Of a DNA stretch of 64,000 bases, positions 1 through 12,382 are shown piece after piece. Made by a program: the position numbers and the translations under genes. The DNA is from Diphasiastrum complanatum (lineage: Eukaryota; Streptophyta; Lycopodiopsida; Lycopodiales; Lycopodiaceae), in contig CM055098.1 of assembly GCA_029204225.1 (NCBI GenBank), positions 24,617,367 through 24,681,366 on the forward strand, in the 5' to 3' direction. The notes under the pieces were generated by a model. The model had not been told where the DNA came from. It did no database searches and was given only the letters and a program-made list of their open reading frames with translations. Each line of letters starts with the position of its first letter. Within the stretch, counting starts at the first letter, position 1.

Positions 1-110
1 CTCTTCATTTGTGATCTCTCTTTGTGCTCTCTCTTTAAGCTTTCATGCTCTCTAGCTTTAAGTTTTAAGCACTCTCTCTTTTACACATTAATCTTAGTTT
101 TCTTGTCATC

Positions 111-309
<199 letters not shown>

Positions 310-317
310 AAAAAAAA

Positions 318-841
318 TGTTGTTGATTTTTTAAAAGTTAATTTCCTATAATTTTTTCACACAGTCGATTTTTGAAAAAAGATGTCGATTTCATTCTTAT
401 ACTTGCTGACTTTACCGAACAATGAGCCAAACTTTTATCAAAGCCTTCTTGAAAGTTTTTTTTGGTTTAAGCCTTCTCCATATAAAATCGAAGGCTTTTG
501 GCCCATGAGTTGTCAGAAAGCCTACAAAAAAAAAACAAGGGCGTGTGGCAAGCCACTTGGCCTACCTTAGGTTGGTATTTTATTTTATTTTACATGTGTT
601 AGAGTAAATGTAAATGTGACACAAAAAATGGGGAAAGGCATCTCAGTACAAAAATTGCATGTGAGAAATGTGAATGTTAGAAGCTGGTTCAAAGTTATTG
701 TCTGAAGCAAGTCAGAAGGCAGGGCAGTTACAAGGTTGTTCTGATCTTGTCCAAAAATGTGATGACAGTAATACTACTCTTTATATTGAGCTCCATGAGA
801 ACCAACACCACTTCCAGCAATAGGAACTCGATGAAGGAGAC
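318..841. other. non-coding stretch, nothing recognised
   Basis: AT-rich sequence between the first microsatellite and the endonuclease-like remnant. I see no credible coding frame or RNA gene. If a Helentron is present its 3' end could lie here on the minus strand, but I could not identify a terminal hairpin. Confidence 0.5.
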
Positions 842-1594
842 TTACACGATATTTGGGTCACTATATAGGTAATAAATTGGTGAGTGGTCACTCTAGTAAC
901 AGTGTGTGACTCCGTAAAAGTTTTTCGAGTTGTGTGCATTTGTCCATATATGATCTAATTGGCTTCCATACAATGTTGTTGGTGTAGTGATAGTTTGTTG
1001 GAAACCATGGTTTTGCATGAATGTCGTAAGATGGTTGGCATGGTTGTTGCAAGCAAGCATATTGATATTGAAGTCTCCAAGAATGGTCATTGGTGTTGGT
1101 ATGTCTGTGGATGCATTTTGTAATATTTCTTCTATTGTATTCAAGAAACTCATCAGATTTGAATTCGGTTCTTGATACACTGCAAGCACAATCATACTAT
1201 ATGGTTTGTTCACATTGAAATAAGCTTTGATAATTTCTGCGACATCTGTATTGTGTATGTCATAACAATGCAATTGTTGGGTACTGTCATAGTATATGGT
1301 TGTGCCAAAGAAGCGGTAATTTTGTATGGCATGGAAATTTTTGGTCAAGTATGATGTTTGGTTGTCGTTTCTTGTTTTTTGGAAACACAAGATATTTGAG
1401 CTCATCAAATTGTAATCCGCTAAAACATCAATTTCATGTTTTTGCAATGAGACAATGTTTAAAGATTGAATAACAAGGTGTGTAGTTTTGAACTGCTCCA
1501 TGATAGGAATTTGAATGCGCCAATTTGCATGATTGCGAAGGCGGTGCATTTCTTTTCTAATACATGGGTCGACTTTCAAATATCTTGTTTATGC
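842..1594 (-). pseudogene. endonuclease/exonuclease/phosphatase (EEP) domain, probably the C-terminal part of a Helentron-like transposase
   Basis: The minus-strand frame reads first a short segment resembling the end of a PIF1-type helicase (KVDPCIRKEMHRLR) and then an EEP nuclease domain. Visible motifs are LNIVSLQKHEID, FQKT, VYQEPNSN, GDFN and SQLDHIWTN. An in-frame TAG (893-895) is followed in the same frame by SDHSPIYY, which matches the last catalytic Asp-His motif of the family, so the domain continues to a TAA at 842-844. The glutamate usually found in the FQET motif is lysine here. A helicase tail fused to an EEP nuclease is typical of Helentron/Helitron2 elements; LINE nucleases share the fold but not the helicase tail. 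The lost Glu plus the nonsense codon make this copy inactive. Upstream, a TAA in the same frame ends the recognisable helicase part. Confidence 0.7.
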
Positions 1595-1616
1595 ATGGAT
1601 TCTGTAAATTTGCAAA

Positions 1617-2228
1617 TTATACCATGTTGCAATTCATAAGGTTGGCATTTAAAATTGTCCCAAAAAGAAATACCGTAAAAATATTTGTATTGTGTGGAAA
1701 GCAATGAATAAATGCCAAAGGCACGTTCATGTAGATTAAAGCCAAAGTATGGACTACTGTTTTGGTGGGGATGGCAGCCATGGACATGTTGGTGTCTGTG
1801 GCCATATAGCTACACAATAAAATAAAGTAGCATTAAAAGTTGTTTAGCATATATAAAATGTTCCTATGGATAAGATAGTATTGATTTACGATTAGGAATA
1901 TCACATGCCATATATGGCTTCTGCAAACAAATAGATGTGTATAATTCAAAATTCAAACCTAGGTAAAAAAAAAAAATGCGTGTGCTGCAATTTGCGCTGG
2001 ACTAATAAATTTTATAAAGGCTTCATTGAAAGGCAACTATTTTTTGAAGGGAAAAACATGAAGATATGAAAACCAACTCTGTCTATTAGATTGTGGAATT
2101 CGGATACTAACATCCTTTAAAAAAAAATCACTAGCATTATCAAAATAAAATGTATACATTTCATAATAGACAACATTTTATCGATTACTCATGAAAATAG
2201 AAACTCAAACACATGATTTATGAGCTCC
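1617..2228. other. intervening sequence in the minus-strand remnant
   Basis: A 66-codon minus-strand frame (1617-1817) with hydrophobic stretches lies here, but I recognise no domain. The rest is AT-rich. It could be intronic or eroded parts of the same element as the EEP domain. Confidence 0.35.
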
Positions 2229-2741
2229 CTATGTATTTACATTTGTTTGTATGTTGTGGCATAGCAACATCTTTTCAAAATAGTTGCCATCAACATCATC
2301 AAAACATGCATGTACATTTTCTAAGAACTGGTATTTTATCATTTCCATAAAAATTGTCTGGTCTCTGATGCAGGAGTCACGAACTTTTATGTAAAGTAGC
2401 ACGTCAACGTTTTCTAGCAATGGTATATTTGAATTGAACCAATCCTGTATTTTTGGGCGACATCCTTTTGTTAATTTATAGGTCATCCATTTGGCTAGGT
2501 AATTTACATAATGACTAGCTAGTCGCGTACATGGATCTGTCAAATATTGTGATTGCTGAGAAAAATCCAACAAATTTTTTTCTGTGCCTTTGAATGTGTC
2601 GAAATTGCCTAGAATAATAGGCCAATTATAAAGTCTGTTTGAAATACTGACATGCTTGCTTTCAAGTGACATTTCTATGGCTGGATCTTTTTTTGAGGGA
2701 ATGTAAATAGCTGGCAACTGAAGTGTGACTCTTTCTGGCAA
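2229..2741 (-). CDS. unrecognised minus-strand frame, possibly a piece of the Helentron-like element
   Basis: A 170-codon open frame on the same strand as the EEP remnant. Its apparent start is TTG, so it is more likely an exon or a broken frame than a complete gene. The product is mixed alpha/beta in appearance, with TrpPhe and Trp-rich patches (LAKWMTYKL, IQDWFNSNIP) and no zinc motif. I cannot assign a family. Its length in AT-rich DNA and its alignment with neighbouring minus-strand frames suggest derivation from real coding sequence. Confidence 0.3.
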   Translation of the reverse strand: MPERVTLQLPAIYIPSKKDPAIEMSLESKHVSISNRLYNWPIILGNFDTFKGTEKNLLDFSQQSQYLTDPCTRLASHYVNYLAKWMTYKLTKGCRPKIQDWFNSNIPLLENVDVLLYIKVRDSCIRDQTIFMEMIKYQFLENVHACFDDVDGNYFEKMLLCHNIQTNVNT

Positions 2742-2774
2742 AATAGCTCGCTTTTGAAATATAAAAAGTACTCT

Positions 2775-3139
2775 CTAGGTAGTTGCATGTTGACTTTGTA
2801 GCAGCGTAATTTCCTGTTCACATGTAGTGCATCGTGTTTGTACTATTTCGAGCGCAACATCTTTTTTGCCAAGCATACAAACGAACTTCGCTTTTATGGT
2901 TGTCAAAGTGCGCTGTGCTTCTACAGCATTACATTGTAGCAGCTCCAATTTTGTTTGTAACTCTTGGTTTTGGTGCTGAAGTTTAACAATCCGCGTTTTG
3001 AAGTGCAAGTTTTTTTTTTTAGTTGACGCAGTTTTTTCGGAATGGCACTAGAAAATGGCATGGTTTCGGAGTGGGGGATGGCACTGATACTAGAATCAAT
3101 CAATTGAAGGGGTGGATTTGTAGGAAGAGGTGTGACCAT
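2775..3139 (-). CDS. unrecognised coiled-coil-like frames
   Basis: Two overlapping minus-strand frames (2775-3008 and 2921-3139). The first translates to a Leu/Gln/Glu-rich heptad-like stretch (KLQHQNQELQTKLELLQ) that would form a coiled coil, followed by a CTTC pair. It lies between two other minus-strand frames and may be an exon of the same gene. No family is assigned and the start is not established. Confidence 0.3.
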
Positions 3140-3223
3140 GAAATTGTTTGTCTGGAATGCGATCAGATCTAGAAGGTACTCAGTTGTCTACAAGTAAATT
3201 GTTTTTGAATTGGATAGAAAATT

Positions 3224-3802
3224 CTATCCACTATAAAGAATCATAAAAGCTTGGGATGCAGAGTTTTTGACCTCGGATATATTGAGACAACAATTTAAAT
3301 CAAAAGGAAGAACTTCATTAATTATGCATGAGCATGCATGCATTGTCAGGGTGGGAAAAGCATGTATATCTACAGTGTCGTACGGTACACGAAACATGTC
3401 ACAAAAATGTTTTGTATCAAGATGGCAATGTATGCTTGATTGGGGCAAAACCAAATTGCTTGCTTTTTCAAGAAGTAATTTTTTTCCCTCAAGAATCGAA
3501 CCAGATGAAACAACATGGGGCACTATTTTTTCAAGATATCTTTGACCTTCTAGTATGAGATTAACAATATGGTGTATCTCATTATATTGACAGTGGTGGA
3601 AATAGATGCAACCAAGAAAAGATGATTGAATTATAGGCCCAAATTTCGGGTTCACAAAAAAAGGTCTGTAATCGTGGTAAGGCAGTAGCAACAAACGTGG
3701 GAAATCTTTGGAAACGGGTTGGGAAACAATTGCTATGGTCACAAGTTGGTCGTCATCATTTACAACGTTTTTGAAAGGTAGGCGTACGTGGGACGCAGTC
3801 AT
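3224..3802 (-). CDS. unrecognised 192-codon minus-strand frame
   Basis: The frame starts with a genuine ATG (3800-3802). Noticeable features are several His/Cys residues (IYFHHCQYNEIHH, HACSCIINE) and a proline/hydrophobic N-terminal half. I recognise no catalytic motif. The next minus-strand frame starts only 85 bp downstream, so a spliced gene running 3802 to 2229 is possible. It may be an accessory protein of the rolling-circle element or a host remnant. Confidence 0.35.
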   Translation of the reverse strand: MTASHVRLPFKNVVNDDDQLVTIAIVSQPVSKDFPRLLLLPYHDYRPFFVNPKFGPIIQSSFLGCIYFHHCQYNEIHHIVNLILEGQRYLEKIVPHVVSSGSILEGKKLLLEKASNLVLPQSSIHCHLDTKHFCDMFRVPYDTVDIHAFPTLTMHACSCIINEVLPFDLNCCLNISEVKNSASQAFMILYSG

Positions 3803-4640
3803 AGTCTTGATTGCTAAGATTACACGAATGCTAATTCAGCAATGCATTGGAAAGCTGCAGTACGAATCAAAATCAGTCTGAAGTTATGAAATTGCTTCTA
3901 ATTAATAACACATAACATGTGTACGACTAAAAGGAACATATTGTTTCTAGCATAAAGTACTTCTAGTAAACAAAACATACCATGTATAAGATTGAAATGA
4001 ACATAAGTTACGGAATTACTTCTAATTAGTAAAACATAACATATATAAGATTGAAATGAATATATTGTGTCTAGCATAAATGACGGCTAATAAATAAAAC
4101 ATACCATGTATAAGACTGAAATGAATAGATTGTTTTCTAGCATAAACAAAATGTGTGCTAAATAATTGTGTATTCAAAAACGAATATTACAAACCACCTC
4201 ATATGGAAAATGGGTTTCGCATGACAAAGTTTTATTAGTACGATATATATAGTTTACATTTTTCTAGAAGGCCCAACATGTATCTATCAATATTTCTGGT
4301 TTAAAAAACTAGAAGAAAATACCTTTTCCATAACGGGGATGTGTTTCCAAATTGCTAAACGTAAATATTTGAAACATGGTATGTAATTAGAATGGATTCA
4401 TATTAACAACTAATACAAGCACCTTATTCATATGACCCATTTATATCAAAACGTTATTTACATGACACAGATATTTAAAGTTCAATAGTAAAAGCCTCAA
4501 TTGTGATAGTATTGGTATTTTAACTACTACTGATACTTCTTCTACACAATCTATTCCAGTGTACCAGTTTGTAAACATACAAAATTGAAATCTAGTCCTA
4601 TATGTGTTCGTATGAAACAACATAACCGTGCTCATCAACT
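3803..4640. other. AT-rich interval with a short internal duplication
   Basis: No credible gene. Between about 3890 and 4150 there are three diverged copies of a roughly 70-100 bp unit that includes 'taaaacataacatgt' and 'aagattgaaatgaa' words. A minus-strand frame at 4441-4653 has no recognisable domain. Confidence 0.4.
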
Positions 4641-4645
4641 TGAAA

Positions 4646-4957
4646 TTATCCACTAATATTCAACTTTGCCAAGGTTGTTTGAATAGAGTGGGAATTTCCA
4701 GATCCTGAAATTGGGAATGCCTCTCCAAGTGTCAATATTTTGTCAATCCATGCATCTTTGATTTTCAAGTTCGTAATGCCCTTGGGTCCAATTACAGTAC
4801 CAGATAAACAAGGCACTCGTTCCAATGTTGTTGAGCGCATACATATGTAACAAAACGGAACGTTATTTTGAAAAGCAAATTTGCCATTCTTACAAGAAAT
4901 GCAAACATGCTCGAACCACGGCGCATTGATTGCTTTCAAACGAAGGCGACCTATAAC
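4646..4957 (-). pseudogene. possible RPA-like (single-strand DNA-binding) zinc-ribbon exon
   Basis: The minus strand has a good splice-acceptor context (TTCTGCAG then GTTATAG) ending near 4958, followed by an open frame to TAA at 4646-4648. The product contains WFEHVCISCKNGKF and then VPFCYIC, a CxxC...CxxC pair separated as in the zinc-binding part of replication protein A large-subunit OB folds, followed by a beta-rich stretch ending in GKGITNLKIKD-like sequence. Plant Helitrons often carry RPA-like genes, and this exon lies on the same strand as the EEP remnant. The assignment rests on a short motif and remains tentative; no matching first exon was located. Confidence 0.4.
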
Positions 4958-5219
4958 CTGCAGAATAACAAAGAATGCAACAATTTTTCATGTCAAACAC
5001 CCCAACTTTATGGTATTAAGTGAAGGCAATGCATTTTCTAGCAACACAACTACATGAAATCGGTTCAGATATCATTGCCTAGCTAATCAACTCCTATGAT
5101 TTACCACTTCAAGTGCAAGTTAGATTACTTTGCAACAAAACAATGGCATTGTAATTACAAATTGTGTACTGGTACTAAGTTCTCAGCTCAATTGAATTTC
5201 GAATATGTTGCTTGTTGCA

Positions 5220-8080
<2,861 letters not shown>

Positions 8081-8089
8081 CAAAATACT

Positions 8090-10488
8090 TGAACGAATCT
8101 CACCATAACCCATACAAAATTCTTGCTAGTTTTCATCTCCTAATTACAAAAAGCAAAAAATTTTCAATCAGACACATGCATTTATCTGAAACACAATCAC
8201 GAATATTACAATCTAATATTACTACCCAAAGAAATCCCAAAAGGCACCCTTGCAAAGAAATACATATCAAACGACTAACCAATATTAATGACTATTAACA
8301 TTTCTATACACTTAACATGGGAAATGTTGGCTTGAAAAAAATTTCAGTTTCATTACAAATTATTTAATGCTCCTAGTTTTGCAATTTAATTCCATAGCTG
8401 CCGCTCCATGCGCAAAAAAAAAAACCGCTATATGTACAGATAGATACAACACCTTTTCTTCTGTTATTCTTAGATGGTACTAAATTGATACACAAGGTTC
8501 GGGCAAAGCTGAAATGCTGCTAGTGTGATTGGGAAAACTCCAAATGTTGATGTGAGCTATCTTGAAAATCTTACAATCTAATACCTAATAGGAACGTCTT
8601 GGAATGAATGGTTATGTTGTTCTCTCTGATAACGAAATGGATGCGGGTAATGGGAATGCCAAAATTGAGACAAGGCATACACATATGAGGAAGGCGTCTC
8701 GTAATCTGACCCCAACAAAGTATCTCGTTATTGACCTGGGGGCTCATGACGATCATGACCTGAAACTGTCTAGAAATATCGTTCACATAGAACAGTCCAA
8801 ATTTGTTGGAACTGGCAGACCATCGAGCGGTAGTACAAATATGGTTTAAACTAGTTTTAAAGTTGAACAAGAACGAAGAATCCATAGAAGCAGATGATGT
8901 TTGAACTTCGCAGACTGAGATCTACATGAACCACATTCCTTTGAATAGCGCTCAATTTTGCCCCGTTGTTATTTATTGTTGTACTCAATACATGACCGTG
9001 TGTTATATTCTAGAATCTAAAAACCGTATTACAAGATTCTATTTCTAATGGAGAGCATTAAAATCCTACCACGATAAGAAATTTACTCCTTTACAATACA
9101 TACAGCAAGTCTATGGTGTAAGTATTTGTAGAAACTGAAAAAGTGACCTGAGCAGGCATTTTTTACAGGTGCAGGGAAGCTATTCTTCTAGGTAGAGGAG
9201 TTCAAGGGAATTTGGACCCTTGACATGTTGGGTAGTAGGTACCTTTATGCACACTACACCATTCTTTCACAGCTCTATTGTTGAAGGTATATTACCTATC
9301 ATGTACGTTCTGAAACTGATTTATAAAAGAAATGACACTCGATGCTATATGTTGCATGTTTTTAACCATCACCTGGTGTGTTGCATATAGTGTATATTGA
9401 ATGTTATGTTTGTTGACTAGCAAACTTGGACTGTGGACATGTTTCAAATACTCGTACACATGTACAAGAGTATGGCATGGGTGAGGGTATTGTGACAGCA
9501 TTGCAATGGTGAACATTTGTATGTATACAGGCACCTGTACTGACACCTCATATAAGTTTTTCACGAAATGTATTGTAATCTCCAGTCTGCACAAGAATTT
9601 GCTTGGAACTACAAGAAATACATTGAATTAATTTTAAGTGCGATTAAAAAAAGGTAGTGAGATGCATGGTACTGGTGCCAAAGTTCAATGAAGCTATGAT
9701 GTTTACAAGTAAATAAGTAATGTGTTTTTGAAACAGTATTATGGACCTCTATTTGCCTCAGATCATATTGTGATGAGAATGCCTTCTGATTTTCTGTGGA
9801 GGATTTGGATAGATTCATAGAGATTGCTACAGTTATACGTGAACAATCCACATTCATTCAAAGTATCTTAAGAATTAGTTTTTAGTAAGCAATTGAAACC
9901 TCATACCTTATCTATACAGTCTCCTGAAAAACACAGGATAATTCACATGTATGGCGGTGGTGGCTTCGTCTGAATGAAGAAACTTAATATAGGAGCAGGC
10001 TTGCTAGGTACCCCACTTGATGTTCCACTACTTCACCGGACACATTTAGCAATTTTTGTAAATAACAATCAATGATTGGGAAATAGTCTTAAACAGTACT
10101 ATGGCTGAATTTTAGACCATCAACAATGCCTTTGACATGTTAGAACTTAGATGACAACATTAAAACCGTCGCAAAGCTTGCCATTTGCAAGTGTATTACG
10201 TCTATCACCATAGAGTATAGAGGCCTTACTCTGATTTACTAAGATAGACATGATCTCACAACCATGTTACATGATGGAACTCGCGATCTCATAAAGAGCT
10301 CTTAGGGCTATAAGAAGGGCAAGGCGATTAGCATAGCTGCGTGAAAAAGATCTTACGCAGACATCAGTTGGTGTGAGAAGGTCAAATCGTGAAGCTTTTA
10401 TATCAATGAGTTATTGGTGCACGCTGCTCATGAAAAGTTCTAGTTTTATGACCTGAAAGACTCGTGAGTTTACGCTTTAGATTGTAAG
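8090..10488. other. intergenic, no supported gene
   Basis: Several open frames of 80-104 codons occur on both strands (for example 8571-8885, 9292-9594 and 9609-9857 on minus), but most lack a plausible ATG and none shows a recognisable domain or codon pattern. No terminal repeats or RNA genes were seen. Confidence 0.45.
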
Positions 10489-10767
10489 TGTGGTGTGAAA
10501 TATTCAACTAGTTTCATCACATTTTGCAATATTTCCATATTTGGCATATTGAGGCCAAAACTTGTTTTAGACTTAGAGGTTGACTTTTCAAAGTTCATTA
10601 GTCTAAATTTCATTTGAATAAACACTTTTTGAAAGTGTGGGAAAGATAGAATGTGAGTTTGAGTAGATTCAATTTGAATAAGTTGGGTACATTGAATCTA
10701 GACCCAAAATTGGTAGGGTTAGCATTTTGGTGGGAAAGCCAAGTGGCCAGATAGGGTTTGGACCCGC

Positions 10768-10775
10768 TATAAAAG
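10768..10775 (+). promoter_or_regulatory. TATA box of the LTR promoter
   Basis: TATAAAAG inside the 5' LTR, conserved in all four full-length LTRs of this family. It should set transcription start about 30 bp downstream, in or near the pyrimidine-rich TCTTCTCTCTTCTC stretch. Confidence 0.75.
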
Positions 10776-10929
10776 GATGTAACTTGTGGAGAGAGTCATC
10801 TTCTCTCTTCTCTATCTCATTTCATGCTTATACATGGTTCTCTTGGGTTCTACTATCCATTGGTGCACTATCTTGGTGATTGCTTGCAATTCTATGTGTA
10901 GAATGATCTATATTTGCTATTTTTGGATC

Positions 10930-10939
10930 CACACGTGTG
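10930..10939. promoter_or_regulatory. palindromic G-box-like ACGT element in the LTR
   Basis: CACACGTGTG is a perfect palindrome with a central ACGT core like the plant G-box/ABRE sites bound by bZIP and bHLH factors. It lies about 160 bp downstream of the TATA box, in the R/U5 part, and is kept in all four LTRs even where adjacent bases differ. Function is inferred from the motif only. Confidence 0.4.
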
Positions 10940-11143
10940 AAATACAGTAGCTTGCTGGTTTTGTACGGACAGCAACAGTACATAATCATTTCATTCAAGT
11001 TTGATCAAGCTCTATTAGTGTTTGCATCTCAAATTGTGTGTAGATGCTGATTTCTCTACATTGGTGAAATTGGTAGTGTATTGATCTTTCTAACCAAACA
11101 TCATTCAAGTAGATTGGATCTTAAGGATCTGAAATCTTTCACA

Positions 11144-11155
11144 TGGTATCAGAGC
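11144..11155 (+). other. primer-binding site, initiator tRNA-Met
   Basis: TGGTATCAGAGC follows the LTR with no spacer. It is the usual plant Ty1/copia primer site complementary to the 3' end of initiator methionine tRNA. Confidence 0.95.
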
Positions 11156-11229
11156 TTGTGTTTCAGGTTATGACGGAGGAAATCAGATCTATCAATGATT
11201 TGGTGAAGATATCAAGTCTAGAGCATGCT

Positions 11230-11328
11230 GCATGCCAATGCACCGTGAGTGTTGGGCACTTGCCTTGTCGCACTATGCACACCCTAGTGCGGCGGTCCAG
11301 CCTCCAGCTTGGGTTTCTAGAGCATGCT
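11230..11328 (+). other. 99-bp extra segment in element 1 leader
   Basis: Relative to element 2 and to the leader copy near 49.9 kb, element 1 has 99 extra bases here, bounded by a 13-bp direct repeat TCTAGAGCATGCT (11217-11229 and 11316-11328). The segment is more GC-rich than its surroundings. Because two relatives lack it, insertion in element 1 is more likely than deletion elsewhere. Confidence 0.7.
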
Positions 11329-11842
11329 AGAGAGGATTCTACACCAAAATCAGATTTTTTGCTTTTGTATATTGGATCTTTTGTAGATCAAAACACTAAA
11401 TAGGTCAATATACTTGTTCAATTCCGTTTTCTGAATTCACATGCTGGATTTGGCCGATTTTTGGATCATTGGTTCAGCCTAAGTGGTGGCTTATAGATTG
11501 CGTATCAAATTTTCAGCATTCGCATGTAGATTTGGAATAGTCAATTTTTTGTGATTTTGTCAAAGCCCTAATTTTGATTGGATCTCTAGATAGTGAGGTT
11601 ACTGCACTTCATTTGAGTGTGTTTCAATCTTAGGAAGTGGCAAAAGTCATTAGATTGAGGATAGATCATAGGTTGATCAAGATTCCATGATTCTATGTGT
11701 TGATTTGCTTGGATAAGTGCTAGAAGAGAATTTGTGAGATAGTTTCAAATCTTGGTGATTTCTTTTGAAAGCATTTGTTGTTGTTCAAAGGAGTGCTTCG
11801 TGCATTGAAACAGGTTGAAAGAGAAGATCAGGTCATTGCTAC

Positions 11843-12382
11843 ATGGCAACCTCAATTGGAGTCATGTTGGAAGCCAATGATAGACTTACCTCAAGTAACT
11901 ATTCATTATGGAAAGTGAGGATGGAGTCACTTCTTGAGATGAATGATGTTTTGGATATTGTTGTAGGTTTGGAGGAGAGACCAGCAACACAACAAGATCA
12001 ATTGAGGTATGACAAGAGGGCCAAGAAGGCTCTACACATGATAAAGATGAATGTTACCAATGAACTTCTCAAGGAAGTTGGTAAGTGCACATCATCTTTG
12101 GAAGCTTGGAATTCATTGAAGAAGCTGTATGAATCCAAGTCTACTTCTAGAGTGTTGACTCTAAGAAGGCAAATCTTTTCTTGTTTGCAAAAGAATGAAG
12201 AAAGTCCAAGTACTTTTGTTTTGAGAATGAAAGCATTGAATGATGAGTTAGATTGCATAGATGAAAGCATTAAGGAAGGAGAGCTTATTCAAGTGATTCT
12301 TAATGGCTTGTTGGATGCTCATGCTAACATTGTTCAAAGTATTGCTATTCAAAAGACATTGCCAAGTTTGATGGATCTTTAA
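11843..12382 (+). CDS. gag: copia Gag N-terminal part (UBN2-type capsid), ends at in-frame TAA
   Basis: A 179-residue product starting at ATG in good context. It matches the copia capsid family (DUF4219/UBN2 type): an N-terminal NYSLWKVRMESLLEMNDVLD segment, a middle AKKALHMIKMNVTNELLKEV helix and ...SLMDL at the end. Capsid forms the virus-like particle in which reverse transcription takes place. The TAA at 12380-12382 interrupts the frame before the nucleocapsid zinc knuckle; downstream the same frame continues open. Element 2 has the identical stop. Plant copia elements usually encode Gag and Pol in one frame, so the stop is either an inherited nonsense mutation (CAA to TAA) or a readthrough point. 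Confidence 0.93.
   Translation: MATSIGVMLEANDRLTSSNYSLWKVRMESLLEMNDVLDIVVGLEERPATQQDQLRYDKRAKKALHMIKMNVTNELLKEVGKCTSSLEAWNSLKKLYESKSTSRVLTLRRQIFSCLQKNEESPSTFVLRMKALNDELDCIDESIKEGELIQVILNGLLDAHANIVQSIAIQKTLPSLMDL

Larger units (their letters stand above)
10494..11143 (+). repeat. 5' LTR of copia element 1
   Basis: 650 bp, starting TGTGAAATATT and ending AAATCTTTCACA, so the ends form an inverted repeat with TG...CA termini. It contains a TATA box and a CACACGTGTG palindrome. It matches the LTR at 15977 and both LTRs of element 2. Confidence 0.98.

Noticed and set aside
8571-8885. Minus-strand 104-codon frame with several Cys/His
   Set aside because: I looked for a Helitron Rep or zinc-finger pattern and found no consistent spacing; the start is uncertain.
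12380-12382. Restoration of the gag stop by U-to-C RNA editing
   Set aside because: U-to-C editing of stops to glutamine is known in organelles of some land plants, but nothing here suggests organellar transcripts; mutation or readthrough is simpler.
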